Source of the DNA: an uncultured Alistipes sp.
GTDB lineage: Bacteria > Bacteroidota > Bacteroidia > Bacteroidales > Rikenellaceae
NCBI GenBank assembly: GCA_900546065.1
Contig: URBK01000006.1
Location: forward strand, 1-64,000
Direction: 5' to 3'
Length of the DNA: 64,000 nucleotides
Both the position numbers and the translations under genes were made by a program. Each line of letters opens with the position of its first letter. The stretch's first letter is position 1. This document shows positions 44,389-54,026 of this stretch, one piece after another. The notes under the pieces are model-generated. The model did not search any database. It was not told the origin of the DNA and saw nothing but the letters and a program-made list of their open reading frames with translations.

Positions 44389-46335
44389 ATGGCCTTAAAG
44401 TTAGATTCTAAAATCCCCGCCGGCGAGTTGGCTCAGAAGTGGAGCAACCACAAGGCGGCCATCAAAGTCGTGAGCCCCGCCAACAAGCGCAAGCTCGACA
44501 TCATAATCGTAGGTACGGGCCTCGGTGGCGCATCGGCTGCCGCTTCGCTCGGAGAACTCGGATATAACGTCAAGGTGTTCTGCATTCAGGACTCGCCGCG
44601 CCGCGCCCACTCGATCGCAGCTCAGGGCGGTATCAACGCTGCGAAGAACTATCAGAACGATAACGACTCGATATACCGCCTCTTCTACGATACCATCAAG
44701 GGAGGCGACTACCGCGCACGCGAGGCCAACGTATACCGTCTGGCCGAGGTCTCGAACCTCATCATCGACCAGTGCGTGGCTCAGGGCGTACCCTTCGCCC
44801 GCGAGTACGGCGGCCTGCTGGCAAACCGTTCGTTCGGCGGCGCGCAGGTATCGCGTACGTTCTATGCCCGCGGCCAGACCGGACAGCAGCTGCTGCTCGG
44901 CGCATACGCCGCACTCAACAAGGAGATCGCAGCAGGCTCGGTCAAGAGCTACCCGCGTCATGAGATGCTCGACATCGTCATCGAGAACGGCGAGGCTCGC
45001 GGTATCATCGCCCGCAACCTCGTAACCGGTGAAATAGAGCGTTACGGCGCCCACGCCGTGGTTATCGCCACGGGCGGCTACGGAAACGTCTTCTTCCTGT
45101 CGACAAACGCCATGGCCTCGAACGGCTCGGCCGCATTCCAGTGCTACCGCAAGGGTGCCGGCTTCGCCAACCCCTGCTTCACGCAGATCCACCCCACGTG
45201 TATCCCCGTACACGGCGACCAGCAGTCGAAGCTGACCCTCATGTCGGAGTCGCTGCGTAACGACGGCCGCATCTGGGTTCCCAAGAAACTCGAGGACGTA
45301 AAGGCTATCCGCGAGGGCCGCAAACTCCCGACCGATATCGCCGAGGAGGACCGCGACTACTATCTGGAGCGCCGCTACCCCGCTTTCGGAAACCTCGTGC
45401 CGCGTGACGTTGCGTCGCGTGCCGCAAAGGAGCGTTGCGATGCCGGCTACGGTGTCAACGAGACGGGTCTGGCCGTATTCCTCGACTTCAAGACCGCCAT
45501 CGAGCGTCTGGGCAAGGAGGTCATCAAGCAGCGTTACGGCAACCTCTTCGACATGTACAAGGAGATCACCGACGTGGATCCCTACGAGCAGCCCATGCAG
45601 ATATTCCCCGCCGTACACTACACGATGGGCGGTATCTGGGTAGACTACAACCTCATGACCACCATCCCGGGTCTCTACGCCATCGGCGAGGCCAACTTCT
45701 CGGATCACGGCGCAAACCGTCTGGGCGCATCGGCCCTGATGCAGGGTCTTGCCGACGGATACTTCGTGTTGCCCTACACCATCGGCGACTACCTCTCGCA
45801 CAAGATACAGGCACCCAAGGTCGACACCAACACCCCGGCCTTCGACGAGGCCGAGAAGGGCGTCAAGGAGAAGATCGCCAAGCTCTTCGCCATCAAGGGC
45901 AAGCAGTCGGTGGACGACATACACAAGCGTCTGGGCCACATCATGTGGGAGAACGTGGGCATGGCCCGCACCAAGGAGTCGCTCGAAAAGGCCATCACCG
46001 AGATCAAGGCCCTGCGCAAGGAGTTCTGGAGCGACCTGAAGCTCGTCGGTACGCCCGACTCGTTCAACGTGGAGCTGGAGAAGGCCCTGCGTCTGGCCGA
46101 CTTCCTCGAGCTGGGCGAGCTCATGGCACGCGACGCCCTGCTGCGCGAGGAGTCGTGCGGCGGCCACTTCCGTGTCGAGCATCAGACCGAAGAGGGCGAG
46201 GCCAAGCGTGACGACGAAAACTTTGCATACGCCGCCGTCTGGGAGTACAAGGGTATGGACAAGGAGCCCGAGATGACCAAGGAGCCTCTCAACTTCCAGT
46301 TCGTACACCCCGCACAGCGCAACTACAAGGATTAA
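44389..46335 (+). CDS. sdhA: Succinate dehydrogenase/fumarate reductase flavoprotein subunit
   Basis: 648-residue catalytic subunit. FAD-binding [18 protein letters not shown], the His for covalent FAD attachment in [15 protein letters not shown], the dicarboxylate-binding [10 protein letters not shown] and the [11 protein letters not shown] segment are present, along with the C-terminal helical domain ([20 protein letters not shown] partly). In anaerobic Bacteroidales this complex usually acts as fumarate reductase in the succinate/propionate pathway. Position, 35 bp after sdhC and 36 bp before sdhB, indicates one operon. Confidence 0.97.
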   Translation: MALKLDSKIPAGELAQKWSNHKAAIKVVSPANKRKLDIIIVGTGLGGASAAASLGELGYNVKVFCIQDSPRRAHSIAAQGGINAAKNYQNDNDSIYRLFYDTIKGGDYRAREANVYRLAEVSNLIIDQCVAQGVPFAREYGGLLANRSFGGAQVSRTFYARGQTGQQLLLGAYAALNKEIAAGSVKSYPRHEMLDIVIENGEARGIIARNLVTGEIERYGAHAVVIATGGYGNVFFLSTNAMASNGSAAFQCYRKGAGFANPCFTQIHPTCIPVHGDQQSKLTLMSESLRNDGRIWVPKKLEDVKAIREGRKLPTDIAEEDRDYYLERRYPAFGNLVPRDVASRAAKERCDAGYGVNETGLAVFLDFKTAIERLGKEVIKQRYGNLFDMYKEITDVDPYEQPMQIFPAVHYTMGGIWVDYNLMTTIPGLYAIGEANFSDHGANRLGASALMQGLADGYFVLPYTIGDYLSHKIQAPKVDTNTPAFDEAEKGVKEKIAKLFAIKGKQSVDDIHKRLGHIMWENVGMARTKESLEKAITEIKALRKEFWSDLKLVGTPDSFNVELEKALRLADFLELGELMARDALLREESCGGHFRVEHQTEEGEAKRDDENFAYAAVWEYKGMDKEPEMTKEPLNFQFVHPAQRNYKD

Positions 46336-46371
46336 GCAATTTTGACGTTGAACTTTAATAACAATCGAACA

Positions 46372-47115
46372 ATGAATTTCAAATTAAAGATATGGCGTCA
46401 AAAGGACGCCAAATCGAAGGGAGCATTCGAAACATACCACGTCGAGGGCATCTCGCCCGACACGTCGTTCCTCGAGATGATGGATATTCTGAACAACAAC
46501 CTCGTTCACGAGGGCAAGGAGCCCGTGGCTTTCGACCATGACTGCCGCGAGGGTATCTGCGGTATGTGTTCGATGCACATCAACGGCCATGCGCACGGTC
46601 CCGAGCAGGGCGTAACTACCTGCCAGCTCTACATGCGCAAGTTCAAGGACGGCGAGACCATCACCATCGAGCCGTGGCGTTCGGCCGCATTCCCCGTGAT
46701 CAAGGACCTCGTAGTCAACCGCAGCGCCTACGACCAGATCCTTCAGGCCGGCGGTTTCATCTCGGTACGCACCAACTCGGTGCCCGACGGCAACGCAATA
46801 CCCATCCCCAAGAAGGATGCCGACGAGAGTATGGATGCTGCAGCCTGCATCGGCTGCGGAGCCTGCGCCGCAACCTGCAAGAACGGTTCGGCAATGCTCT
46901 TCGTGGCAGCGCGCGTATCGTCTCTGGCCAAGCTGCCGCAGGGCCGCGTCGAGGGCGCACGCCGTGCCAAGGCCATGGTCGCAAAGATGGACGAGCTGGG
47001 ATTCGGTAACTGCACCAACACCGGCGCATGTCAGGCCGAGTGCCCGAAGTCGATCTCGATCACGCACATCGCACGCCTGAACCGCGAGTTCCTCTCGGCC
47101 AAGTTCAAGGACTAA
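46372..47115 (+). CDS. sdhB: Succinate dehydrogenase/fumarate reductase iron-sulfur subunit
   Basis: 247-residue subunit carrying electrons between FAD and heme. A plant-type [2Fe-2S] domain has Cys in [15 protein letters not shown] with a final Cys in VTTCQLY. The C-terminal ferredoxin-like part has [14 protein letters not shown] and [15 protein letters not shown] for the remaining clusters. The ATG at 46372 is used; the in-frame TTG at 46342 is only 7 bp from the sdhA stop. The operon ends here, with a terminator downstream. Confidence 0.97.
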   Translation: MNFKLKIWRQKDAKSKGAFETYHVEGISPDTSFLEMMDILNNNLVHEGKEPVAFDHDCREGICGMCSMHINGHAHGPEQGVTTCQLYMRKFKDGETITIEPWRSAAFPVIKDLVVNRSAYDQILQAGGFISVRTNSVPDGNAIPIPKKDADESMDAAACIGCGACAATCKNGSAMLFVAARVSSLAKLPQGRVEGARRAKAMVAKMDELGFGNCTNTGACQAECPKSISITHIARLNREFLSAKFKD

Positions 47116-47171
47116 GCCCGACCGGTACGCACTGTGCGGCATCGGCCGTCATGTGCAGAACATATCATCAC

Positions 47172-47216
47172 AGCCGCAGCCGCACCCCTATGCAGGGCGT
47201 GCGGCTGCGGTGTTTT
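47172..47216 (+). terminator. Terminator after sdhCAB
   Basis: CGCAGCCGCAC / GTGCGGCTGCG stem followed by GTGTTTTATA. A second inverted repeat (ATGACCG...CGGTCAT, 47228-47257) lies just beyond. The remainder up to 47453 has a TAATTTTG box at 47404-47411 as a possible -7 for the next gene, and no gene. Confidence 0.82.
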
Positions 47217-47453
47217 ATAGCCGGAAGATGACCGATTTTTTACAATTTTCCGGTCATAGTACATATAGTTTTCGGCAAAGAAACCTCACGCGAGACTCTC
47301 AAACCATATTGTCACGCGGCGATTCACCCGCGCGGGAAGCCGTCCCGCCGCCGCGTTGGGGCGTTTGACCGACGAAGCGCCACAACACGGTTTTGCAGGT
47401 TGTTAATTTTGTGTCGGAAAGATTGCTCAAAGAGAAATAATCCGATACAGAAT

Positions 47454-50363
47454 ATGAAAAGGTTGCTTTTGACATTGATCTTCGCCGCAACTATGATCGC
47501 GGCACACGCCGAAACCGGCAAGATCACCTTCACCGTAACCGATGCCGCCAACGACCAAGGCATCGCAGGCGCCGTCGTCGAGATCTCACCCGCCGACAAC
47601 GCCGAAAAGAAGAGCTTCTACACCTCTGGGTATGAGGGTACCACCACGATAAACGGCCTCGCGTACGGCAGCTACACGATGGTCATATCGTTTCTCGGAT
47701 ACGAGGACCTGCACTACGAGTTCAAGGTAGATGATACGACTACCGACCTCGGCCGCATCGCCATCACCGAATCAGCGACCAAGATCGAGACCGTCGTTAA
47801 GGAGGTCAAGACCATACGCACCTCGCAGAAGGGCGATACGGTGAGCTATAATGCCGATGCCTTCAAGGTTGCGGCCGACGCCGATGTGGAGGGACTGCTG
47901 GAGAAGATGCCGGGCATAACCATCACCGACGGCACGGTCGAGGCTCAAGGCGAGGAGGTCAAGAAGATCTTCGTCGACGGCAAGGAGTTCTTCGGCGAGG
48001 ATGTATCGACGGCAATCAAGTCGCTGCCTGCGGAGGCCGTGAAGAGCATCGAGGTATACAACAAGCTGAGCGACAATGCCGAGTTCTCGGGTATGGATGA
48101 CGGCGAGGGATACAAGGCCATCAATATCGTCACGCATGAGAACATGCGACAAGGCATCTTCGGACAGGTATATGCCGGTTACGGCTATCAGCCGGATACG
48201 GACGAGGTGACGGCCTCGAACAAATATATCGTCGGCGGTAATGTCAATTTCTTCCAAAACCGCTCGCGCCTGACCCTGATCGGGCTGCTGAACAACATCA
48301 ACCAGACCAACTTCGGGTTCGAGGATATTCTCGGCGTCTCGGGCGGCGGCATGGGTCGTGGCGGCGGCATGGGCCGCGGAGTCGGCTCACGCATGGGTAC
48401 GGCCCAGAGCGGTGTGGCAGATGTGGCCTCGATAGGCGCCAACCTCACAACATCGTGGGGCGAGAATGACAAGGTGCGCTTCGAGGGCAGCTACTTCTAC
48501 AACCGCACCAACACAGACAACCTCTCGCAGATAATCAAGTGGTACGAGGCCCCCTCGCCTATCGATACGCTCTCGACGTCGGGCCTGTCTCAGACGCTCA
48601 ACGCCAACCACCGGTTCAACGCCAAGCTCGACTGGGACATATCGGCCAACCAGTCGCTCATGTCGCGCACGAGCTTCAGCTATCAGGGCAACGATCCCGT
48701 AAGCAGCACATTCGGCACTCAGACCGGCGAGAGCGGCTACAACATCATCGACAACGCCTCGACGGGTCGCAACCGCGGATACAACATCTCGGAGGGATTG
48801 ATCTACCGGGCCCGTCTGGGCAAGGCCGGACGTACGCTTACCCTCGACGGCAACATCAACTACTTCGACAACGGCGACAACGCCACATACAGCCACTCGA
48901 ATATCGAGACTCAGGCCGTCACCGCCGCCGACGGCACGGTAAGTTACCAGCCCTTGCTGCGTTACCTCTACACGACGGCACCGTCGTCGACACTCTCGCT
49001 GCGCGCCAACATGACCTACACGGAGCCCATAGCCAAATACGCACAGGTATCGATGCAGTACAGCTTCTCATACAGCGGTCAGGACCGCGACAACAAGACA
49101 TACATAGCCAACGACTCGTCGTACGACATCACGGGAGTCGAGCCCGACACGTCGCTCTCAAACGCCTATTCGAGCGTCTACACCACGCACCGCGTCGGCC
49201 CGGGCATACGCTACTCGAAGAACGGTACGACTATGACTGCGAACCTCTACTATCAATATTCGCAACTCGAGGGCGATACCTCGTCGGAGCGCATATCGCA
49301 TGCGTACAACAACCTCACCTACTTCATGATGGGCAACTTCAACATCAACTCGCAGAATACGATACGTCTGTTCGTCAACTCGATGACCGAGAACCCGAGC
49401 ATCACGCGCCTGCAAGGCATCTACGACGTATCGGACGCACAGTACATCTCGCGCGGTAACCCGCTTCTGAGCCCCTCGTACACCAACCGTATCAACTTCC
49501 ACTATATCAACTCCAACGTCGAGAAGGGACAGACCTTCATGTGGATGTTCTCGCTGCAAAACACCTCGGACTACATCACCACCAGCACCGACTACAACAC
49601 TACAATCGACGTGGACAACGGCGACGGCACCACCACGACATACAATCCGCTGCAATACACCACATATACAAATATGGACGGCTACTGGAACCTGCGCACC
49701 GATCTGAACTACGGCCTTCCCGTCGGGTTTCTCTCATCGAACCTGAACCTCCGTGCCGGCGTTTCGTACTCGCAGACCCCGACGCTGATAAACGGCGCTA
49801 AGAACATCGCCTCGACCCTGAGTTACAATACGGGTATCGTGCTTGGTAGCAACATCTCAGAGAACGTGGACTTCACCCTCTCGTGGAACGGCTCCTACTA
49901 CGAATCCAAGAACTCGCTCGCCACGGGCGGCGCCACAAACCGCTACTTCAACCATACGGCTTCGGGCAATCTGAAGTTCGTACTTCCGGGCGGCTTCACC
50001 TTCACGGCCAGCGCAGCGTATAACCAGTACGTCGGTTTCACGAACAACTACAACGAGCAGTACCTCCTCTGCAACGCCTACATAGGCAAGAAGGTCTTCC
50101 GTAACCAGCTGGGCGAGATCCTCATAGGCGTGAACGACATCTTCAACCAGAATACCGCGTTCGCCCGCACCACCGGATCGGGATATACGCAGAATGCATG
50201 GAACAGCGTCGTGGGCCGTTACTTCAGCATCAAGTTCAACTACAACATACGCCACTTCGGCAAGAACGGCTCGAAGAATATCGTCGACTACGATCTGGGC
50301 AGCAGCCGTCGCCGCCCCGGCATGAGCGGCCCGGGCGGTCCCGTAGGACCGGGCCCGAGATAA
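47454..50363 (+). CDS. Outer-membrane beta-barrel receptor with carboxypeptidase-regulatory domain
   Basis: 969-residue outer-membrane protein. The signal peptide is MKRLLLTLIFAATMIAAHA; the ATG at 47454 is preferred over an upstream in-frame start. A carboxypeptidase-regulatory Ig-like domain (about 22-105), a plug-like region (EGLLEKMPGITITDGTVEAQ, then VKKIFVDGKEFFGEDV) and a large barrel domain (about 250-945) of the OMP_b-brl_3 type follow. A Gly/Met/Arg-rich stretch (about 305-325, GGGMGRGGGMGRGVG) and a Gly/Pro-rich tail (RRPGMSGPGGPVGPGPR) are unusual and probably exposed loops. No SusD gene is adjacent. The ligand is unknown. Confidence 0.87.
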   Translation: MKRLLLTLIFAATMIAAHAETGKITFTVTDAANDQGIAGAVVEISPADNAEKKSFYTSGYEGTTTINGLAYGSYTMVISFLGYEDLHYEFKVDDTTTDLGRIAITESATKIETVVKEVKTIRTSQKGDTVSYNADAFKVAADADVEGLLEKMPGITITDGTVEAQGEEVKKIFVDGKEFFGEDVSTAIKSLPAEAVKSIEVYNKLSDNAEFSGMDDGEGYKAINIVTHENMRQGIFGQVYAGYGYQPDTDEVTASNKYIVGGNVNFFQNRSRLTLIGLLNNINQTNFGFEDILGVSGGGMGRGGGMGRGVGSRMGTAQSGVADVASIGANLTTSWGENDKVRFEGSYFYNRTNTDNLSQIIKWYEAPSPIDTLSTSGLSQTLNANHRFNAKLDWDISANQSLMSRTSFSYQGNDPVSSTFGTQTGESGYNIIDNASTGRNRGYNISEGLIYRARLGKAGRTLTLDGNINYFDNGDNATYSHSNIETQAVTAADGTVSYQPLLRYLYTTAPSSTLSLRANMTYTEPIAKYAQVSMQYSFSYSGQDRDNKTYIANDSSYDITGVEPDTSLSNAYSSVYTTHRVGPGIRYSKNGTTMTANLYYQYSQLEGDTSSERISHAYNNLTYFMMGNFNINSQNTIRLFVNSMTENPSITRLQGIYDVSDAQYISRGNPLLSPSYTNRINFHYINSNVEKGQTFMWMFSLQNTSDYITTSTDYNTTIDVDNGDGTTTTYNPLQYTTYTNMDGYWNLRTDLNYGLPVGFLSSNLNLRAGVSYSQTPTLINGAKNIASTLSYNTGIVLGSNISENVDFTLSWNGSYYESKNSLATGGATNRYFNHTASGNLKFVLPGGFTFTASAAYNQYVGFTNNYNEQYLLCNAYIGKKVFRNQLGEILIGVNDIFNQNTAFARTTGSGYTQNAWNSVVGRYFSIKFNYNIRHFGKNGSKNIVDYDLGSSRRRPGMSGPGGPVGPGPR

Positions 50364-50389
50364 CCAAATACAAACAGAAAATAGAGAAC

Positions 50390-50423
50390 CGACGCGGGGA
50401 AGGCATTATCCTTCCTCGCGTCG
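50390..50423. terminator. Hairpin after receptor gene
   Basis: CGACGCGGGGAAGG / CCTTCCTCGCGTCG arms with one mismatch around a six-base loop. No long T-run follows. It lies between the receptor gene and the convergent tRNA gene. Confidence 0.6.
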
Positions 50424-50525
50424 ATCATATATGTACAAGCAAGACTTAACCGCCTGCCTGCGACACCGTGAAAACAGTATAGACACAAAAAAAGCGGACA
50501 ACTCGCAAGAGTTATCCGCCTTGAG

Positions 50526-50598
50526 TAGCGGGGGGAGGACTCGAACCTCCGACCTTCGGGTTATGAGCCCGACGAGCTGCCAACTGCTCCACCCCGCG
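50526..50598 (-). tRNA. tRNA-fMet (CAT), initiator
   Basis: A 73-base cloverleaf reads from CGCGGGG to the discriminator A. The anticodon loop is CTCATAA on a stem of TCGGG/CCCGA, i.e. the three G:C pairs typical of initiator tRNA, and the T-arm is GGAGG-TTCGAGT-CCTCC. Base 1 (C) faces U at position 72, so the end pair is unpaired, another initiator trait (often C:A elsewhere). CCA is not encoded. Confidence 0.95.
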
Positions 50599-50700
50599 AT
50601 GTATGACCTTTAACGTTCCGACCGCACGATCTATCGAGCTCTCAGACCTATTTGACCATCCAAGCCTTCCGACCTCCCGATCTTCCCGTTTTGGTAGTGC

Positions 50701-50730
50701 AAAGATAGTGAAAAAATCGTTATGCGCAAA
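50701..50730 (-). promoter_or_regulatory. tRNA-fMet promoter
   Basis: Minus-strand TTG (50730-50728) and TATCTTTG (50708-50701), 19 bp apart, about 100 bp before the tRNA 5' end. The remaining DNA of 50599-50835 holds nothing else recognisable. Confidence 0.72.
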
Positions 50731-50835
50731 AAATTTTTAGTGAAAATACCAAAAATAACATACTCACACACGTCTGTCGCGACCGCCGCTAATGCCGTCT
50801 GCTACGGAATGCCGCAACCGCCCCGCACGGGAACG

Positions 50836-52629
50836 TCAACGGCCCAGATTCTCGGCTACGATCTCCGAGAGGTCGGCCACACGCCGCTTCGAGCCGCGCA
50901 TTATGGCCTTCTTGCAGAGGGGACACGACGTAACCACAGTCTCGGCACCCGTCTCGTCCAACTCGTGCGCCACACCTTCGGCTATGGTCAACTGCTGGGC
51001 GTCGTTTATGGCGGTATTTGCCACCGACGAGCCGCAACAGAGCGAATCCTCGCGCGTATGCGCCGGCTCCATAAGGTGTCCCACGGCCTCGATAACGGCA
51101 CGGGGTTCGTCGTATATTCCGCTGCCGCGGCCCAGCTCGCACGGATCGTGATAGGTGAACGTCGCCGCAGAGTACTTCACCGACAGACGCCCCTGACGCA
51201 TCAGACGCAGGATATATTCCGAGTGGTGCAGCACCTCCACGCCCTCCAGAGCGTACTCCTCGCGGAATACGCGCAGACAGATCGGGCACGATGTCACCAA
51301 CGTGGTTATACCGTGACGGCGGAAAAGATCCTTGTTGTAGTCGATCATCTTCTGCGCCGAATCGACCTCTCCCGAGAGCTTGAGCGGACGGCCGCAGCAT
51401 ACGCCGCCATCCTTGTCGGCCCACCACACATCTTCGTGCGCAGCATCGAATATGCGCTGCATGGCCGCCAAGGTCTTGGGCGTAAGCAGCGTCATGCACC
51501 CCGCGAAGTAACCGACGCGGCCCTCGCCCTGCGAGCGGTCCACACCCGCAAGATAGTTATAGCGCCGCTCGTTGGGGATGTTGCGCATCGTCGTGCGTGA
51601 ATTGAGCCTCAACGTATTGAGATTTATGCCCACGGGGCACACCTGCTCGCAGCGGCCGCACATGAGGCAGTTGTTCGCAATCTTCTGCTGCAGCATCGCA
51701 TAGCGGCGGTCACGCAGGAAATAGACCGACTGCACGTCGTTTATCCCGAGCTGGCTCTGCAGCTGGCAGGGGTCGATACATATTCCGCAGCGAGAGCATG
51801 CCTGCACCTCGAAGTTGTCATACGACTTCTCGCGGGCCTCGGGCCGCAGGCCGTAATGGCGCAGGAATATGAGCGGTATCTCGGTGAATATGTGCATATA
51901 TCGCGAGAAAGGCATCGCCACGAAGAATACCCCCAGCGCACACGAATAGAACCACCACGCCGGCTCGTATGCCATGGCCAGCGCCTCGGGCGGCACGGCG
52001 GCGGCAAGACCCGCGCCAATACCTCCCGTAAGGAAGCTGCCGCCGCCATGCAGGCCGCTCGTGATGCTCTCGGCGACAAGGCGCGCCGGGAAGACAAACC
52101 ACAATGCCGTCAGCGCCACACGGTCGAAGAGTACATGTTTCGTCGTGCGTTTCATGCCCATGGCGCGCGAACGGAAGCGTTTGAACCACGCCAGCGCCAC
52201 GCCCGAAAGCACGAACAGCAGCAACAGATCCATCACAAAGTCGAATACGGGTTTGTGGGCCTCGATACCGTTCATCGGCATGAAATACTTGAAGAAGACG
52301 TGTCCTTGCAGCGGCACCCAACGCAGTCCGAGATACGCCACGGTCTCGATCCAACCCACGGCTATAAGCAGGAACCAACCGAAGGCGAGGCTCATGTGCA
52401 TATATCCCAGCAGGGGATTGACACGGAAGATACGTCTGTGCAGCAGCGACTCGCGCACCACCTCCCACACGGCACCCGCCGTGCGCGGCGTGGCGATGCC
52501 GCGCGCTATGAGCATCCAGTCGCTCTTGGGCAGACGACGCAGCCACGTGATGTACTTGACGGCGATGACGGCAAACATGACCGTCGCGCCCACGATGAAC
52601 GGTATGCAGAATTCGGCGTAAAAACTCAT
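50836..52629 (-). CDS. Membrane-bound Fe-S oxidoreductase, HdrE-HdrD-like fusion
   Basis: 597-residue protein. The N-terminal half has about five membrane segments of the HdrE/NarI type (about 5-25, 80-105, 125-150, 175-195, 225-265) with His residues placed for heme b (GYMHMSLAF, RYMHIFTEI). Two [4Fe-4S] motifs follow (CSRCGICIDPC and CLMCGRCEQVCP, about 280-345), then two CCG domains (GCMTLLTP, VCCGRPLKL, SCPICLR; then YHDPCELGRG, LCCGSSVAN, SCPLCKK) that in HdrB/HdrD hold non-cubane [4Fe-4S] clusters. It could link menaquinone to thiol/disulfide or low-potential chemistry. It is the last gene of the five-gene cluster, with 1 bp between it and the previous gene. Confidence 0.88.
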   Translation of the reverse strand: MSFYAEFCIPFIVGATVMFAVIAVKYITWLRRLPKSDWMLIARGIATPRTAGAVWEVVRESLLHRRIFRVNPLLGYMHMSLAFGWFLLIAVGWIETVAYLGLRWVPLQGHVFFKYFMPMNGIEAHKPVFDFVMDLLLLFVLSGVALAWFKRFRSRAMGMKRTTKHVLFDRVALTALWFVFPARLVAESITSGLHGGGSFLTGGIGAGLAAAVPPEALAMAYEPAWWFYSCALGVFFVAMPFSRYMHIFTEIPLIFLRHYGLRPEAREKSYDNFEVQACSRCGICIDPCQLQSQLGINDVQSVYFLRDRRYAMLQQKIANNCLMCGRCEQVCPVGINLNTLRLNSRTTMRNIPNERRYNYLAGVDRSQGEGRVGYFAGCMTLLTPKTLAAMQRIFDAAHEDVWWADKDGGVCCGRPLKLSGEVDSAQKMIDYNKDLFRRHGITTLVTSCPICLRVFREEYALEGVEVLHHSEYILRLMRQGRLSVKYSAATFTYHDPCELGRGSGIYDEPRAVIEAVGHLMEPAHTREDSLCCGSSVANTAINDAQQLTIAEGVAHELDETGAETVVTSCPLCKKAIMRGSKRRVADLSEIVAENLGR

Positions 52630-52630
52630 G

Positions 52631-52960
52631 TCAGAAATCTCCCAGTTTGCGTTTGATCAACATAACCACACCACGCGTATTTATGCCGCGCGGACACACC
52701 AGACGGCACTTGCCGCAGAGCATGCACTTGTTCATCTCCTCGTATGCGCCCTGATACTCGCCGCGGCGCACCAGCGTATGCACCTTGCGGAAGTTGAACG
52801 ACGTGAGGTTTCCCGCCGTACATGTAGCCGTACAGCTGCCGCAGCCGATACAGGTCTGCAATTCGGGCATCTCGTGCAGGATCTCGTTGCTCTTGTGCAG
52901 ATTGTTGCGGTCGATGTCGATCACGCGGGGTTTGTTTATGCTATATCCGAAATTTATCAT
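52631..52960 (-). CDS. HdrC-like ferredoxin subunit (small)
   Basis: 109-residue cytoplasmic electron carrier with two [4Fe-4S] sites, CIGCGSCTATCTAG and CMLCGKCRLVCPRG, flanked by short helices as in HdrC. Its stop is one base before the ATG of the membrane subunit, so they are translated together and probably form one complex. It is separated by 54 bp from the HdrA-like gene upstream. Confidence 0.9.
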   Translation of the reverse strand: MINFGYSINKPRVIDIDRNNLHKSNEILHEMPELQTCIGCGSCTATCTAGNLTSFNFRKVHTLVRRGEYQGAYEEMNKCMLCGKCRLVCPRGINTRGVVMLIKRKLGDF

Positions 52961-53014
52961 TCTTCAGGCTATTCGATTCCACTTCGTCAATATATGCGCA
53001 TGTGCGTCGGGCGA

Positions 53015-54025
53015 CTATCTTGCCGCAAGCCACTCGATGGCCTTGCGCGCCGCCGTGACGCCCTCGTTCAGCGATTCGCCCACACACTTGGGCGCCGTAA
53101 CCGCCCCGGCATAGAATATACCCTCGATGCCGCTCTCGGTGTTGTGCAGGAACTCATCGCGCGGCTGCATGAAACCGCTCGCCTGACGCGCCAGCGAGCA
53201 CCGCTGCTCCAATACGGCGTTCATGTCGTTGGCACGCATGCCGATCAACAGGACCAGCATATCAACCCCGATCTTCAACGGACGGCCCGTGAGCGTATCC
53301 TCGGCCTTGATCTGAAGGCGGCCGTCGATCGTGGGCCCCACCTCCGAGATGCGGCCGCGCACGAAGTGTATGTTGCAACGTTGCTGCGCCTCGCGGTACA
53401 TCTCCTCGTATCCCGGGCCGAACATGCGTATGTCCATATAGAAGTTGAAGACGTCGGCCGCAGGGAAGAGATCCTTCATCTCCATGGCCTGCTTGACGCC
53501 CGTCACGCAGCACACCTTCGAACAGTGGCGCTGGCACACCTTCTCGTCGCGCGAACCCACACAGTGCAGAAAGGCTATGCGGCGCGGCGCCGCCCCGTTC
53601 TTGAGCGCGACCTTGCCCGTGTTGAACATCTGCTCGAGGTCGGCCGAGGTGATCACGTTGTCGTATATACCATATCCATACTCCTCCTTGACTCGGGCGT
53701 CGAACAGAGTGAAGCCCGTAGCCACTACCACGGCGTCACACTCCAGATCCTCGCCTGTCGAGAGCCGCACCCGCTGCGGCGTCACCTCCGACGCCTCGCA
53801 GCCCGTACGCACCTCGATATTAGCCGAGCCATTGACCGCACGGTTCAATCCGCCGAGGACCTCCTCGGCCGGCGTAAGTGTCGGAAAGAGTTTATGCCAG
53901 TTTCGCACCTTGCCGCCCGTGTCGTTGAGCTTCTCGAGAAGCGTAACCCGCACGTCGCCACGCGCCAGCTCCACGGCGCACTGCATGCCGGCGATACCGC
54001 CGCCTATGACTATCACGTGTTTCAT
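53015..54025 (-). CDS. HdrA-like FAD protein
   Basis: 336-residue flavoprotein similar to HdrA/QmoA. The Rossmann start is VIVIGGGIAGMQCAVELA, the second dinucleotide-fold element is DAVVVATGFTLFDARV, and the HdrA Cys segment CVGSRDEKVCQRHCSKVCCVTGVKQA (in part) is conserved. It ends soon after the FAD-binding IFYAGAVTAPK. It lacks the extra N- and C-terminal [4Fe-4S] domains of full methanogen HdrA, which argues against classical flavin bifurcation with ferredoxin. It sits 1 bp after the HdrB-like gene. Confidence 0.9.
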   Translation of the reverse strand: MKHVIVIGGGIAGMQCAVELARGDVRVTLLEKLNDTGGKVRNWHKLFPTLTPAEEVLGGLNRAVNGSANIEVRTGCEASEVTPQRVRLSTGEDLECDAVVVATGFTLFDARVKEEYGYGIYDNVITSADLEQMFNTGKVALKNGAAPRRIAFLHCVGSRDEKVCQRHCSKVCCVTGVKQAMEMKDLFPAADVFNFYMDIRMFGPGYEEMYREAQQRCNIHFVRGRISEVGPTIDGRLQIKAEDTLTGRPLKIGVDMLVLLIGMRANDMNAVLEQRCSLARQASGFMQPRDEFLHNTESGIEGIFYAGAVTAPKCVGESLNEGVTAARKAIEWLAAR

Positions 54026-54026
54026 C

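Noticed and set aside
44401..46308. Long minus-strand open frame opposite sdhA
   Set aside because: It is the shadow of a highly conserved gene and has no recognisable motifs or start context.
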